A stretch of 64,000 nt of DNA from Parafrankia irregularis (lineage in GTDB: Bacteria > Actinomycetota > Actinomycetes > Frankiales > Frankiaceae), in contig NZ_FAOZ01000002.1 in the NCBI RefSeq assembly GCF_001536285.1, positions 434,001 to 498,000 on the forward strand, in the 5' to 3' direction. Shown here in pieces: positions 8,019 to 16,212 of this stretch. Every line of letters starts with the position of its first letter. The first letter of the stretch is position 1. A model generated the notes under the pieces. It searched no databases, was not told the DNA's origin, and saw nothing but the letters and a program-made list of their open reading frames with translations. A program made the translations under genes and the position numbers.

Positions 8019-9143
8019 TCAGTGGGTGGCACGGCTGGTACGGCTGCTGAGGCTGGCACGTCCGGCGGCGTCCGCGGCCAGGATGGCGTCGACGAGCGCC
8101 GGCGGGTCGAGATCGAACGGCTCGTTGTGCGCGGTCTCGCCCTCGGCGAGCGCCCGCACGGCGATGCTTCGCAGCAGCTCGATCGGCGGATCAGCCAGCC
8201 CGACCTGCGCCAGCGTGCGGGGCAGCCCCACCTGCGCGCAGAACGCGAGGACCTCGGCCAGCTCGTCCTCCGCCCGCCCCTCCACCACCAGCTGGACCAG
8301 CAGCCCGAAAGCGACCTTCTCGCCGTGCAGGAATCGATGGGTCTCGGCCGCCACCGTCAGCCCGTTGTGCACCGAGTGGGCCACCGCGAGACCACCGGAC
8401 TCGAAGCCGAGACCGGAAAGCAGCGTGTTCGCCTCGACGAGCCGCTCGACGGCCGGGGTCACCGCCCCGGCCCGGACCGCCCGGATCGCGGCCGCGGCGT
8501 CGTCGAACAGGATCCGTCGGCACAGCTCGGCCAGTGCACCGGCGCTGGCCGTCTGGGCACCGTGCAGTTGGTTGGCCCGTCGGGCCTCCCGGACGGTGCG
8601 AGCCTCATACCAGGTGGCGATCGCGTCGCCGATGCCGGCGACCAGCAGCCGGGCCGGCGCCGCGGCGATCGCGGTCGTGTCGACCAGCACCAGATCAGGA
8701 TTGCGCGGATAGAACAGGTAACGCTCGAACGCTCCGTCGGGGGAGTACACGACGGACAACGCGCTGCACGGCGCGTCGCTGGATGCGGTCGTCGGGCAGT
8801 TCACCACCGGGACGTCGAGCGCCGCCGCCGCGGCCCGGGCGGTGTCGAGCACCTTGCCGCCGCCGGCACCCACGATCACCGTCGCCTCCGGATCACGCGC
8901 GGTGGAGAGCACCCGGTCGATCTCCTGGTCGCTGCACTCGCCGCCGAACAGGTGCACCGTGTACGGGATGCCCGCGCCGTCCAGGCTGGTCCGCCAGGTG
9001 TCCTCCAGCAGCCGCAGCGGTGCCGCGCTGGTGACGATCACCGCCGGCCCGGTGAGCCCGAGCCGGGCCATCTCGGGACCGAGCGCGGCGGTGGCGTCCC
9101 GCCCCTGGACGTAACGACCCGGCGACCCGAACACGGCGAGCAT
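8019..9143 (-). CDS. Glycerol-dehydrogenase-like NAD-dependent iron/zinc alcohol dehydrogenase
   Basis: A 374-residue group III (iron-containing fold) dehydrogenase closest in appearance to glycerol dehydrogenase GldA. The NAD-binding GAGGGKVLDTA segment is at about residue 93 and the nicotinamide-pocket TTASSDAPCSALSVVY at about 120. The metal ligands appear as Asp in GIGDAIATWYEA, His in GGLAVAHSVHNG and His in HGEKVAFG. It probably oxidises a small polyol or reduces a hydroxy-ketone or aldehyde in the cytoplasm. It lies 135 bp downstream of the benzoylformate decarboxylase gene on the same strand, so they may be co-transcribed, with the dehydrogenase acting on an aldehyde or acyloin made by the decarboxylase; that link is inference. 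Confidence 0.85.
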   Translation of the reverse strand: MLAVFGSPGRYVQGRDATAALGPEMARLGLTGPAVIVTSAAPLRLLEDTWRTSLDGAGIPYTVHLFGGECSDQEIDRVLSTARDPEATVIVGAGGGKVLDTARAAAAALDVPVVNCPTTASSDAPCSALSVVYSPDGAFERYLFYPRNPDLVLVDTTAIAAAPARLLVAGIGDAIATWYEARTVREARRANQLHGAQTASAGALAELCRRILFDDAAAAIRAVRAGAVTPAVERLVEANTLLSGLGFESGGLAVAHSVHNGLTVAAETHRFLHGEKVAFGLLVQLVVEGRAEDELAEVLAFCAQVGLPRTLAQVGLADPPIELLRSIAVRALAEGETAHNEPFDLDPPALVDAILAADAAGRASLSSRTSRATH

Positions 9144-9278
9144 GGACGGACACGGTAGCCGCAGGCCGGCTACCTGTGCAGGGAAATGCCCAGGGCCCTG
9201 TGGTCTGCCAACGCCTCCGCCGTCGTCTCTTCGTCTCGTCTCCTCAGCCTCTTTACCTCCTCGTCCTCCTTTCCCGGG

Positions 9279-10985
9279 TCAGCGCAGGGAGGCTCGCTGC
9301 GGCCGGGTGGGCACCACGATCACGGTGGTCGTGTCCGCCTCCAGCGCGGCGGTGAGCTCCTTCTCCAGCTCGGCCCGGGTGGAGACGTCGACCGCCCGGC
9401 AGCCGAAGCCGTGCGCCAGCGACGCGATGGCCAGGCCGGGCAGGTCGAGGCCGGGCACGCCGGCCGTGCGCTCCAGCTCCGCGAAGGACTTGAGGATCGA
9501 GTACTCGTTGTTCTGCAGGACGACGAAGACGATCGGCAGCGAGTGCTGCGTCGCCGTCCACAACGCCTGCACGGAGTACTGGAAGGCCCCGTCGCCGATG
9601 ATGCCGATGACCGGGCGGTGGACCCCTCGATCCCGATCGCCGAGGGCCACCCCGACGGCGGCGGGAACCGCCCAGCCGAGGCCGCCGCTGGCGTTCGCGA
9701 AGAACGAGGCGGGCTCGATCACCGGTAGCCATTCGACCTGTTCGCCGATGGTGGACGTCGATTCGTAGACGAGCGCCGCGTTTCGTGGGCGGGTGGCGTT
9801 GATGACCGCGTGCACCTCGTCCGCGCAGAGCGGGCCGCCCGTGGTCTGCGGACGATCCGGTGCGTGCCGCGGTGGCCGCCGCTGGGCCTGTTCCTGGAAC
9901 CGGGTCTGCGGCGGCTGCCGGTTCTGGGGATGCCGGGTGTGGGTGTGCTGGGTGTGGGTGTGCTGGGGGTGCCGCGGAGCGCGGGCCGCTTCGGCGTCCA
10001 GCAGCTCGGTGAGAAGCTCGATGGCGAGCCGAGCGTCACCGAGAACACTGTCGCCGACCCGCGCCGCTCCGGCGACGGCCGGATCGCCGGTGATGTGCAG
10101 CAGCTCGGTCCCCGCCGGCAGGATGTCGCCGGGTACATGGGGGTAGTAACGGAAAACCGCCGCACCGACGACGACAACAAGGTCGTACCCGGTGAGCCGG
10201 TCACTGACGGACTTCTGTGACATGCCCAGCCGGCCCTGGAAAAGCGGGTGATCCTCCGGGAACGAGACGCGGTCGGGCAGGGCCGCGCCGAAGACCGGCA
10301 CACCCAGGTTCTCGGCCAGTGCGATGGCGGCATGCCAGCCACCGGAACGGTCCACCTCGGGCCCGAACACCAGAACCGGGTGCCGGCTGGCCCGGATACG
10401 TCGGGCGAAACCACGCAGGCGCTCGGTTTCCGGCGCGCACACCGTGCTCACGCTGCGGACCACGGCCGGTCCCGTCATCGGGGCGTTCCAGTCATCGAGC
10501 GGAATGGACAGGAAGACCGGCCCCGCCGGGGGCTGGGTCGCGATCGCACAGGCGCGCATGAACGCCTCGGGGACATCCTGTGCACGGGCCGGCTCGTAGG
10601 ACCACTTCACCCAGGGTCTGGGCAGGTTCGTCGCCTCACGATTGCTCAGGAAGGGCTCGCCGATCACCATTTCGCGGTGCTGCTGGCCGGCCGTCACGAT
10701 GAGTGGGGTATGCGCGTCGAAGGCCGACACGAGGTTTCCGATGGAGTGCCCGACACCCGCCGATGAGTGCAGGTTCACCAGCGCCGGCCGCCGCGTCACC
10801 TGTGCAAACGCGTCCGCCATCGCCATGACGGACGCCTCCTGCAGGCCGAGGACGTAGGTGAAGTCGCTCGGGAAGTCCTGGAGGAAGGTCTGCTCGGTCG
10901 AGCCCGGATTACCGAAGACGGTCGTTATCCCCAGCGATCGCAGCAACTGGTAGGTCACGTCATGAACGGTCGACTCGCCACTCAT
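9279..10985 (-). CDS. mdlC: Benzoylformate decarboxylase-like thiamine-diphosphate enzyme
   Basis: ThDP-dependent 2-oxo-acid decarboxylase, 568 residues, most like benzoylformate decarboxylase (mandelate pathway: benzoylformate to benzaldehyde and CO2). The N-terminal domain has FGNPGSTEQTFL with the cofactor-activating Glu in LGLQEASVMAMADAFAQ, and the HSSAGVGHSIG loop. The C-terminal domain has the ThDP/Mg motif beginning GDGAFQYSVQAL and ending QNNEYS. The ATG at 10985 is chosen because homologues start just before the conserved HDVTYQLLRSLGI; the frame stays open to 11312 without conserved sequence. About 55 residues between the central and C-terminal domains (DNA about 9845-10010) are a His/Thr/Gln/Arg-rich low-complexity insert absent from typical family members. 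Confidence 0.85.
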   Translation of the reverse strand: MSGESTVHDVTYQLLRSLGITTVFGNPGSTEQTFLQDFPSDFTYVLGLQEASVMAMADAFAQVTRRPALVNLHSSAGVGHSIGNLVSAFDAHTPLIVTAGQQHREMVIGEPFLSNREATNLPRPWVKWSYEPARAQDVPEAFMRACAIATQPPAGPVFLSIPLDDWNAPMTGPAVVRSVSTVCAPETERLRGFARRIRASRHPVLVFGPEVDRSGGWHAAIALAENLGVPVFGAALPDRVSFPEDHPLFQGRLGMSQKSVSDRLTGYDLVVVVGAAVFRYYPHVPGDILPAGTELLHITGDPAVAGAARVGDSVLGDARLAIELLTELLDAEAARAPRHPQHTHTQHTHTRHPQNRQPPQTRFQEQAQRRPPRHAPDRPQTTGGPLCADEVHAVINATRPRNAALVYESTSTIGEQVEWLPVIEPASFFANASGGLGWAVPAAVGVALGDRDRGVHRPVIGIIGDGAFQYSVQALWTATQHSLPIVFVVLQNNEYSILKSFAELERTAGVPGLDLPGLAIASLAHGFGCRAVDVSTRAELEKELTAALEADTTTVIVVPTRPQRASLR

Positions 10986-11338
10986 CGGATAATGCGCCCC
11001 CACGAATCGGGGACGTCCCGGACAAAGCGGCAGTGGCGATGGTCGCGGTGACGTCCGGAGCTTGGAGGTGAGAATGCTCGCACGCCACAAGGACCGACGC
11101 CAACGCCGGACCGTGCCGACGCCTGTGGCGGCCCGAAGCCCAGGATTTCGCCTCACGCTCGAGCTGTTCGAACATCGGATTATCCAGGTCTGGCCGGATT
11201 TCGGTCGGCCCGCGCGGTCGGCCTCCGGTCGAATGGTCGCCATCCGGCAGTCGAGTGGCACCGGCGTGTGAATATTCCGGGGTCGGGTACACCGAGCCGC
11301 ACGCGACATCATTCTGGTGTGAGCGTGGGGGGTGCGTC
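10986..11338. other. Intergenic region, 353 bp, between divergent mdlC and a secreted-protein gene
   Basis: No gene is supported here. It must contain the divergent promoters of mdlC (minus strand) and the small secreted protein (plus strand). I could not place -35/-10 pairs with confidence; the open frames in it are continuations of the flanking genes or shadows. Confidence 0.4.
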
Positions 11339-11707
11339 ATGCGAGGACTTTCGAGAATCAGGGCACTGGGCCTGGTGGTCGGGGTGGGCGCGACGCTGGC
11401 CGTTGTTCCCATGGCACCGGCGAGCGCGGGAACGACAAACAATCCGCTGACGGTCACCGGCACGGTGCGGTGTCAGGTCGGTTCGGCCGAATCACTTCTG
11501 ATCACCGGTGGTGGCGAGTCGCACGGTGCCTCCGTCGGCGTCGGCGGCCGGTTCTCGGTGGTTTTCGGAAACCCGCAGCTCCCCAGTATCGCGACCGCTC
11601 AGGTGCGCTGCGACATCGCCGGTAACAGAACCTACCGTTCGACGAACTTCACCATGTACCGCCCGGTTGTCGGGCAGGTTCTGAACGTGACCCTCACAGT
11701 CCTCTGA
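11339..11707 (+). CDS. Small secreted protein of unknown function
   Basis: A 122-residue protein that starts with a clear signal peptide: MRGLSRIR, a hydrophobic core (LGLVVGVGATLAVVP) and a cleavage site near APASAG. The mature part, about 92 residues, is rich in Val, Thr and Gly and predicted to be beta-rich, with two Cys (TVRCQVG and VRCDIAG) that could form a disulphide. The family is not recognised. The ATG at 11339 is preceded by GTGGGGGGTG; an upstream codon at 11255 would bury the signal peptide. It is a single gene ended by a near-perfect hairpin at 11737-11770. Confidence 0.7.
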   Translation: MRGLSRIRALGLVVGVGATLAVVPMAPASAGTTNNPLTVTGTVRCQVGSAESLLITGGGESHGASVGVGGRFSVVFGNPQLPSIATAQVRCDIAGNRTYRSTNFTMYRPVVGQVLNVTLTVL

Positions 11708-11736
11708 TCTCCTCTGATCGGTGCGGTACCTCAAGG

Positions 11737-11770
11737 CAGGTGGTGTGCCCGGATTCGGGCACACCACCTG
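11737..11770 (+). terminator. Hairpin terminator
   Basis: A perfect 15-bp stem (CAGGTGGTGTGCCCG against CGGGCACACCACCTG) with a GATT loop, 30 bases after the stop codon of the small secreted protein. The pentamer GGACC is then repeated about five times at roughly 11823-11850, before the methyltransferase gene. Confidence 0.8.
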
Positions 11771-11903
11771 TCGTGTTCGAGGAAGGTCGCGCCCTGCCAG
11801 CCATCCACCGCCACCGCCACCAGACCGGACCGGACCGGACCGGACCGGCCGCCGGAGGAGAAATCGTTTTGGCGGGCAACCCGATCTCTGATCGGGTTGT
11901 CGC

Positions 11904-12602
11904 ATGCGACAGCGCTACGACGACTTCGCCGACTGGTACGACGTCTACGCGACCCGGGGAATGGGCCAACCAGTCGCCCGCGCGGCAGACCGCCTGCTGA
12001 CCCGGCTCCTCGGCTCCGGCCAGGGCCGCCTCTGCCTCGACCTCGGCTGCGGCGGCGGTGTGCATGTTCCCGCACTGACCGGTCTGGGCTGGCGCGTGAT
12101 CGGCGTCGACATCTCCGCACGCCAGATCGCCCTCGCCCGCAGGCGGCGCATCGAGGCAGTGGTCGCCAGCGCCGACCGGCTGCCGATCGCCGACCAGTCC
12201 GTGGATGCTGTCGCCACCATCATGACGACCACGGACTTCGATGACCTGCTTCCCGTCTTCACCGAAGCCCACCGGGCGCTACGCCCCGGCGGACGTCTGG
12301 TGGTGGTCGCCGCGCACCCGTGCTTCGGCGGCGTTTTCGTCGAACGTGACAGCCAGGGCTCCTGCGTCGTCCATGCGGGTTACCGCGTCCATCAGCGGGT
12401 CGAGGAGCATCCCCTGCTCGGGGACGGGATCCGCGCCCGGGTCGGGGTGGTCAACGTCCCTCTGCCTGTGCTGCTGAACGCGCTGACCGGCGCCGGGCTC
12501 GTCCTGCGGGAGACCGCCGAGGACGACGGTGACCACGCGGTCCCGGACCTGCTCGCGCTCGCCGCCACCCGGGCGGGTTGCGATCGCCCGGGCATCCGCT
12601 GA
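11904..12602 (+). CDS. Class I SAM-dependent methyltransferase
   Basis: A 232-residue Rossmann-fold methyltransferase of the UbiE/Methyltransf_11 type. Motif I is LDLGCGGGVHVPAL (residues about 44-57), the acidic end of strand 2 is GVDISARQI, motif II is ADRLPIADQSVDAV and motif III is ALRPGGRLVVVAAH. The N terminus (YDDFADWYDVYA) is the substrate-lid segment common in this group. No partner gene gives a substrate. It is followed after 41 bp by a DUF302-like gene on the same strand, and the two may form a unit. Confidence 0.82.
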   Translation: MRQRYDDFADWYDVYATRGMGQPVARAADRLLTRLLGSGQGRLCLDLGCGGGVHVPALTGLGWRVIGVDISARQIALARRRRIEAVVASADRLPIADQSVDAVATIMTTTDFDDLLPVFTEAHRALRPGGRLVVVAAHPCFGGVFVERDSQGSCVVHAGYRVHQRVEEHPLLGDGIRARVGVVNVPLPVLLNALTGAGLVLRETAEDDGDHAVPDLLALAATRAGCDRPGIR

Positions 12603-12643
12603 CGATGGACCACCCAGTTGTCCAGGTGCGGTCGGGGGGATTC

Positions 12644-13237
12644 GTGAGTGCACAGGAAATGACAATGGTCGCAGCCGGCGTGACAACCACCAACTATGAG
12701 GCCTGCCGGTTGACTGTTACCGTCGACGAGCCATTCGACCGTTTCCGGGAGCGTTTCGAGCGCGCTGTTCCTCGATTCGACGCCGCCCGGTTCGAGGAAC
12801 TGGACCGACAAGATGCCGCCTGGGCGGACGTCTCGCGACTGACGGCGGAGAACGCCCCGCACGGCTTCATGATCTACTGGAGTCTCGAGGCCTCCGCGCT
12901 GATGCGGCTCGCGGGCGGTACCCGGCGTTGCGTCGAGTACCTGATGGGCAACCATGTGATCGCCGAGCGGATGTACCGCCATGACCCGGCGGCGCTTCTG
13001 TACGCACCGCTGCGGCTGGCGATCTACGATGGCGAGCGCGGCGAAAGCGACCAGCGCCGCGAAAGCGACCAGCGCGGCCTGTTGACCTGCCTGACCATCG
13101 ACCAGCCAAGCTCGCTTTTCGCGAGCCTGGGTGATCTCGACATCACCCAGGTCGGCCTGGAACTGGACCAGAAACTGGCCGATCTTCTGGCCCACCTGCG
13201 CGTGCCCGTCCCGCCGGCCATCGCCGGCGTCCGATGA
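12644..13237 (+). CDS. DUF302-like protein
   Basis: A 197-residue protein of unknown function. The N-terminal half (LTVTVDEPFDRFRERFERAVP) and the central segment RCVEYLMGNHVIAERMYRHD, followed by APLRLAIYDGE and the C-terminal TCLTIDQPSSLF, follow the pattern of DUF302 (the TT1751 fold). The GTG at 12644 is chosen because GTCGGGGGGA precedes it at ideal spacing; an ATG at 12605 and one at 12659 are alternatives. An 18-bp direct duplication at about 13037-13075 encodes a repeated ESDQR, probably a loop expansion. Confidence 0.6.
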   Translation: MSAQEMTMVAAGVTTTNYEACRLTVTVDEPFDRFRERFERAVPRFDAARFEELDRQDAAWADVSRLTAENAPHGFMIYWSLEASALMRLAGGTRRCVEYLMGNHVIAERMYRHDPAALLYAPLRLAIYDGERGESDQRRESDQRGLLTCLTIDQPSSLFASLGDLDITQVGLELDQKLADLLAHLRVPVPPAIAGVR

Positions 13238-13294
13238 CCGATCGTCGGGCTGAAGAAAGCTCAGACCGGCCAGCCACTCACTCAATGTTCTGAT

Positions 13295-14305
13295 CTACAC
13301 GGCGGGGGTGATTCCGAACTCCAGTGCTGTCCGTCCGTCCGCCACCGGTTCGGCGTGGCGGAGTACAAGGTCGCAGTCCGCGGCCAGCCTGGTTATCTCG
13401 CCGACCGTTCTTTCCCGGCCGCTGAAACACATCAGCATGAACAGGTCGAACGCGGTGCCGGCTCCCCGCCCCAGCACCGGCTCGATGACCACGACGGTGC
13501 CGTCCGGCGCGGCGGCCCGACGGCACCCGGCCAGAATTCCGCGGGCGTGCTCGTCATCCCAGTCATGCAGGATGTCGGACAGGAGGTAGACGTCCGCGCC
13601 GCCGGGCAGCGGGTCGAAGAAACTCCCGGCAATGGCGCTGGCTCGATTGCCGAGCCCGGCAGCCACGAACCTTGCGTTGGCAGCGGCGGCGGTCGGAGCC
13701 AGGTCCAGCACCCGTCCGCGCAGATCGGAATGGGCAGCGAGGATAGCGGTGAGAACGGTCCCGTCGCCCCCGCCCACATCCAGGATCTCGGAGAACCGGG
13801 CCCAGTCGAAGCGCCTGGCGATCTGCGGCGCCTGTGCTCGGAACCGCCAGTTCATCTGGGCGTCGAACGAACGCCGCAGCTCCGGGTGGGCGTCGAGGTC
13901 CCCCCAGAAACCGCGCCCATAGCGGTGTTGGTAGCCGGGTGCGCCGGTGGTGATCGTTTCGAGCAGTTCGACGAAGGCGAGGTCCGCCCGTCCGCCCGCG
14001 CAGTTGATGTCGAGCAGGGTCTTGTATCCCTCGGGGGCTTCCCCGGCCATCTGGTTACCGAGGCTTGTGGGCCGATAGCGGCCGGACTCGGCGTCGAGGA
14101 CGAAGACCCCGATCGTGACCAGATGGTCGAGGAGCCGCCGAAGTGCCGGTGCGGAGGTCTCCGTGTCGCAGGCCAGTTGTTCCGCGGTCGCCCCCGCACT
14201 GCCCGCATGTTCGACCAGACCGAGTGTCGCGGCGACCCGTATGGACATGGGGGTCGCCAGATCGGCCATGGCGAGAATCGAAGGGCTATCCGTCGAAGCG
14301 TCCAT
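13295..14305 (-). CDS. O-methyltransferase family 2 (dimerisation plus SAM domain)
   Basis: A 336-residue small-molecule methyltransferase of the plant-caffeate/antibiotic O-methyltransferase type. The N-terminal winged-helix dimerisation domain (ATPMSIRVAATLGLVEH, ALRRLLDHLVTIGVFV) is followed by ILDVGGGDGTVLTAIL (motif I, about residue 176), LDLAPTAAAA (motif II region), LLSDILHDWDDEHARGIL with the family's catalytic-region His, and PDGTVVVIEPVL. Such enzymes methylate phenolic hydroxyls in secondary metabolism. No biosynthetic partner lies next to it, so the substrate is open. Confidence 0.85.
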   Translation of the reverse strand: MDASTDSPSILAMADLATPMSIRVAATLGLVEHAGSAGATAEQLACDTETSAPALRRLLDHLVTIGVFVLDAESGRYRPTSLGNQMAGEAPEGYKTLLDINCAGGRADLAFVELLETITTGAPGYQHRYGRGFWGDLDAHPELRRSFDAQMNWRFRAQAPQIARRFDWARFSEILDVGGGDGTVLTAILAAHSDLRGRVLDLAPTAAAANARFVAAGLGNRASAIAGSFFDPLPGGADVYLLSDILHDWDDEHARGILAGCRRAAAPDGTVVVIEPVLGRGAGTAFDLFMLMCFSGRERTVGEITRLAADCDLVLRHAEPVADGRTALEFGITPAV

Positions 14306-14408
14306 GATCCGACCCTATCCGGAATGCTGCCGCGATCGACATCGGGCTACCGGTCTTCCAGCCGGCCACCCACAACATCTGAGATGTGGGTTCTTCGAAA
14401 TCAGTGGT

Positions 14409-14654
14409 TCATACTGGATTCGTCGAGGTGATGGGTTTGGTCGGGCTCTTGGGAAAGGTTGGCCCAGGAATACAGCCGCCGGTCTTCATGGCGGTGACGG
14501 TGGCTGCGGCCGAGGTCCCCGTCATCGCCGCCATGGCCAGCACCGCGCCGAGTAGAACGACCGGGTAACGGCGCCCCGGTGCCCGGCCGTGACTCGCTGC
14601 CGGGCCCGGCCCGCCGGCCAGTATCCTGACATGTGGAAGATCGTATTCGCTCAT
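14409..14654 (-). CDS. Possible small single-pass membrane or secreted protein
   Basis: An 81-residue frame with one hydrophobic segment (YPVVLLGAVLAMAAMTGTSAAA), after which two or three Pro/Lys-rich turns follow. Its ATG overlaps the TAA of an upstream frame (TAATG), a coupling arrangement. No family is recognised, and the surroundings are decayed, so this may be the tail of a degraded locus rather than a working gene. Confidence 0.3.
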   Translation of the reverse strand: MSEYDLPHVRILAGGPGPAASHGRAPGRRYPVVLLGAVLAMAAMTGTSAAATVTAMKTGGCIPGPTFPKSPTKPITSTNPV

Positions 14655-14656
14655 TA

Positions 14657-14928
14657 GAACTGCCAGGTGACCTTCGCGGTCACCTTGGCTGGTTTACCCT
14701 CTTCCTTCGATACCTCGACGCTGACCTGGGGCCCATTGCTCTGGGGGCATTGGTCTGGGATGCGGCGCCATTCATGACGTGCTCGTTCTGCGACTCCAGA
14801 ACGACTGTGGCAGTGGTGTCGTCGGCCGCGCCCAGTTCGACGTCTCGAACATGGAGAACGTCGTGCCCAGCCTCGCGCAGGCCGGTCGCGAGAGTGCTCG
14901 ACAGGTTGTTGTCGAGCAGGAAGCGCAC
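14657..14928 (-). pseudogene. DUF5615 PIN-like toxin, truncated and fused to unrelated sequence
   Basis: The first 36 or so residues (MRFLLDNNLSSTLATGLREA, then HDVLHVRDVELGAADD) are the typical N terminus of DUF5615 PIN-like toxins, including the acidic LDNNLS motif. The rest of the nuclease domain, with its later Asp residues, is absent. The sequence switches to another protein-like stretch (VVLESQNEHVMNGA), which changes frame near AMGP and continues as QVSVEVSKEEGKPAKVTAKV to a stop ending in TWQF. So a DUF5615 gene has been cut and joined to the end of another gene. It lies 5 bases after the DUF433 antitoxin stop, the normal position for its toxin. Confidence 0.65.
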
Positions 14929-14933
14929 GTCGG

Positions 14934-15164
14934 TCAGGCTGGGATGATCAGCGGAAGCTGCTGCTCGCGGACAGCCTCGGCTGCGAATCGGAGGGCTTCG
15001 CGGACGTCGTCCACATCGAGGTCTGGCAGCTCAGCGATGACCTCGGTGGCGGACATGCCATCCGCGACCATGCCGACGACTGTTGCTACCGGGATGCGCA
15101 ACCCACGGATGCAGGGAACCCCGCCCATCTGCGCCGGGTTCACCGTGATGCGGGTGAAGTGCAC
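14934..15164 (-). CDS. DUF433 antitoxin
   Basis: A 76-residue DUF433 (COG2442) protein, the usual antitoxin partner of DUF5615 toxins. It shows ITVNPAQMGGVPCIRGLRIP, then a helix-turn-helix (VATVVGMVADGMSATEVIAE) and DLDVDDVREALRFAAE. The GTG at 15164 is chosen for the GAGGGGGTGG ribosome site; in-frame ATGs at 15191 and 15236 would add non-conserved residues. The toxin downstream is broken, so this is an orphan antitoxin. Confidence 0.75.
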   Translation of the reverse strand: MHFTRITVNPAQMGGVPCIRGLRIPVATVVGMVADGMSATEVIAELPDLDVDDVREALRFAAEAVREQQLPLIIPA

Positions 15165-15359
15165 GGGCCACCCCCTCTCGGGCTTCAGCATACGGTGATC
15201 ATGCCTGTTCCGGGCTGGAGCGCTGGGACGGACCATGATGTCCCACCGGCAGGTGTCTGCTGACCAGGGCTACAGCGGCCTGGACGTCAGCACCGTCCGG
15301 CGTGTCCGGCCTCACGCACCGTGACAGTGTTCGGTTGGTCCGTCCGCTCGTCCGGGTGC

Positions 15360-15480
15360 GCGGCTGGGTGGGTGACTCTGTCGAAGCGTGCGTCCTGGTT
15401 TCTGATCGCGGTGGGTATGTGGACGTGGGCGATCTGGCCGAATTTGTAGAACATTCACTTATGACTTATGACCAGGTACT
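15360..15480 (+). repeat. Island repeat copy A (truncated 5' copy of the SCO4848-family gene)
   Basis: From the GTG at 15372 the sequence encodes TLSKRASWFLI, then VGMWTWAIWPN and a TAG, matching codons 1-22 of the intact gene at 23493. Past codon 22 it carries a tail (GAACATTCACTTATGAC, then AGGTACT) shared with copies B, C and D but not with the intact gene. It precedes the first hicBA pair. The whole 15165-15636 gap otherwise shows no gene. Confidence 0.85.
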
Positions 15481-15636
15481 CCCGCTGGGTCGGGGCTGGT
15501 CTTGTGTCTCTCGCGTGTACTCGAGCTGTTAGAGATCGTTTCTGCTCGTATGGTCGACAGAGGTCTGGTCGATCATGTCGAGGAGGTGGCGGTGAGCGCT
15601 TCGCCAGGAGTGGCAGGGACGGCTAGGCTGATCTCC

Positions 15637-15858
15637 ATGGAGCGAGCGGCGCGGCTGACGGCTGTCGTCACGCACGAGGGTGACTGGTACGTGGCGCGGG
15701 CTCTGGAGGTCGAGGTGACCAGCCAGGGAGTCAGCGTCGAGGAATCGCTGGCGAATCTCCGCGAGGCACTGGAGCTGTACTTCGAGGACCAGCCGTTCCC
15801 CGCCATCGCCGCGGATGGTCCCATCGTCGCTCCGCTGGACATTCGCCTGTCGGCGTGA
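15637..15858 (+). CDS. hicB: HicB-type antitoxin
   Basis: A 73-residue HicB-like protein with the partial RNase-H-like fold: LTAVVTHEGDWYVARALEVE, then TSQGVSVEESLANLREALEL and YFED. This is the standard HicB order (beta strands, then the EAL helix). No DNA-binding tail is present, so autoregulation would depend on the complex. The ATG at 15637 is chosen since HicB proteins begin at this strand; longer in-frame starts exist. It is coupled by a GTGA overlap to the hicA that follows. The C-terminal coding part is duplicated as a fragment at 20823. Confidence 0.8.
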   Translation: MERAARLTAVVTHEGDWYVARALEVEVTSQGVSVEESLANLREALELYFEDQPFPAIAADGPIVAPLDIRLSA

Positions 15859-16082
15859 CACCCGCGCTGCCTCGGGTTTCCGGGGCGAAGGTGGTGAAGG
15901 CTCTGGGGCGTGCCGGCTTCGAGGAGGTCGCCACGCGTGGCTCGCACTGCAAGCTGCGGCACAAGGAGAACGCCCGGGTCGTGATCGTCCCGCTGCACCG
16001 GGAGCTGGCGGCAGGAACTCTCGCCTCTGTTCTGCGCCAGGCGGGCATCGAGGCGGAGGAGCTTAGGATGTTGCTCACCTGA
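15855..16082 (+). CDS. hicA: HicA-type mRNA interferase toxin
   Basis: A 75-residue YcfA/HicA-like toxin with a dsRNA-binding fold. It starts VSGAKVVKALGRAGFEEV, has the catalytic His in GSHCKLRH, the strand RVVIVPLHRELAAGTLASVL and the closing helix of the family. Such toxins cleave mRNA until bound by HicB. The gene order is antitoxin then toxin, the reverse of E. coli hicAB but common. The GTG overlaps the hicB stop by 4 bases. Copy B of the island repeat begins within 20-30 bases of its stop. Confidence 0.82.
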   Translation: MTPALPRVSGAKVVKALGRAGFEEVATRGSHCKLRHKENARVVIVPLHRELAAGTLASVLRQAGIEAEELRMLLT

Positions 16083-16097
16083 GCTGCGCGTGGTTCC

Positions 16098-16212
16098 GGG
16101 TGCAAGCTGGACGGGTGACTCTGTCGAAGCGTGCGTCCTGGTTCCTGATCGCGGTGGGTGTGTGGACGTGGGCCATCTGGCCGAACTTGTAGAACATTCA
16201 CTTATGACCTAG
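16098..16212 (+). repeat. Island repeat copy B
   Basis: The GTG at 16115 begins a truncated copy of codons 1-22 of the SCO4848-family gene (TLSKRASWFLI, WTWAIWPN, TAG), with about 17 related bases upstream (GTGCAAGCTGGACGG) and the shared tail (GAACATTCACTTATGACCTAG). It separates hicBA from the Abi gene and supplies the last codons and stop of the latter on the other strand. Confidence 0.87.
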
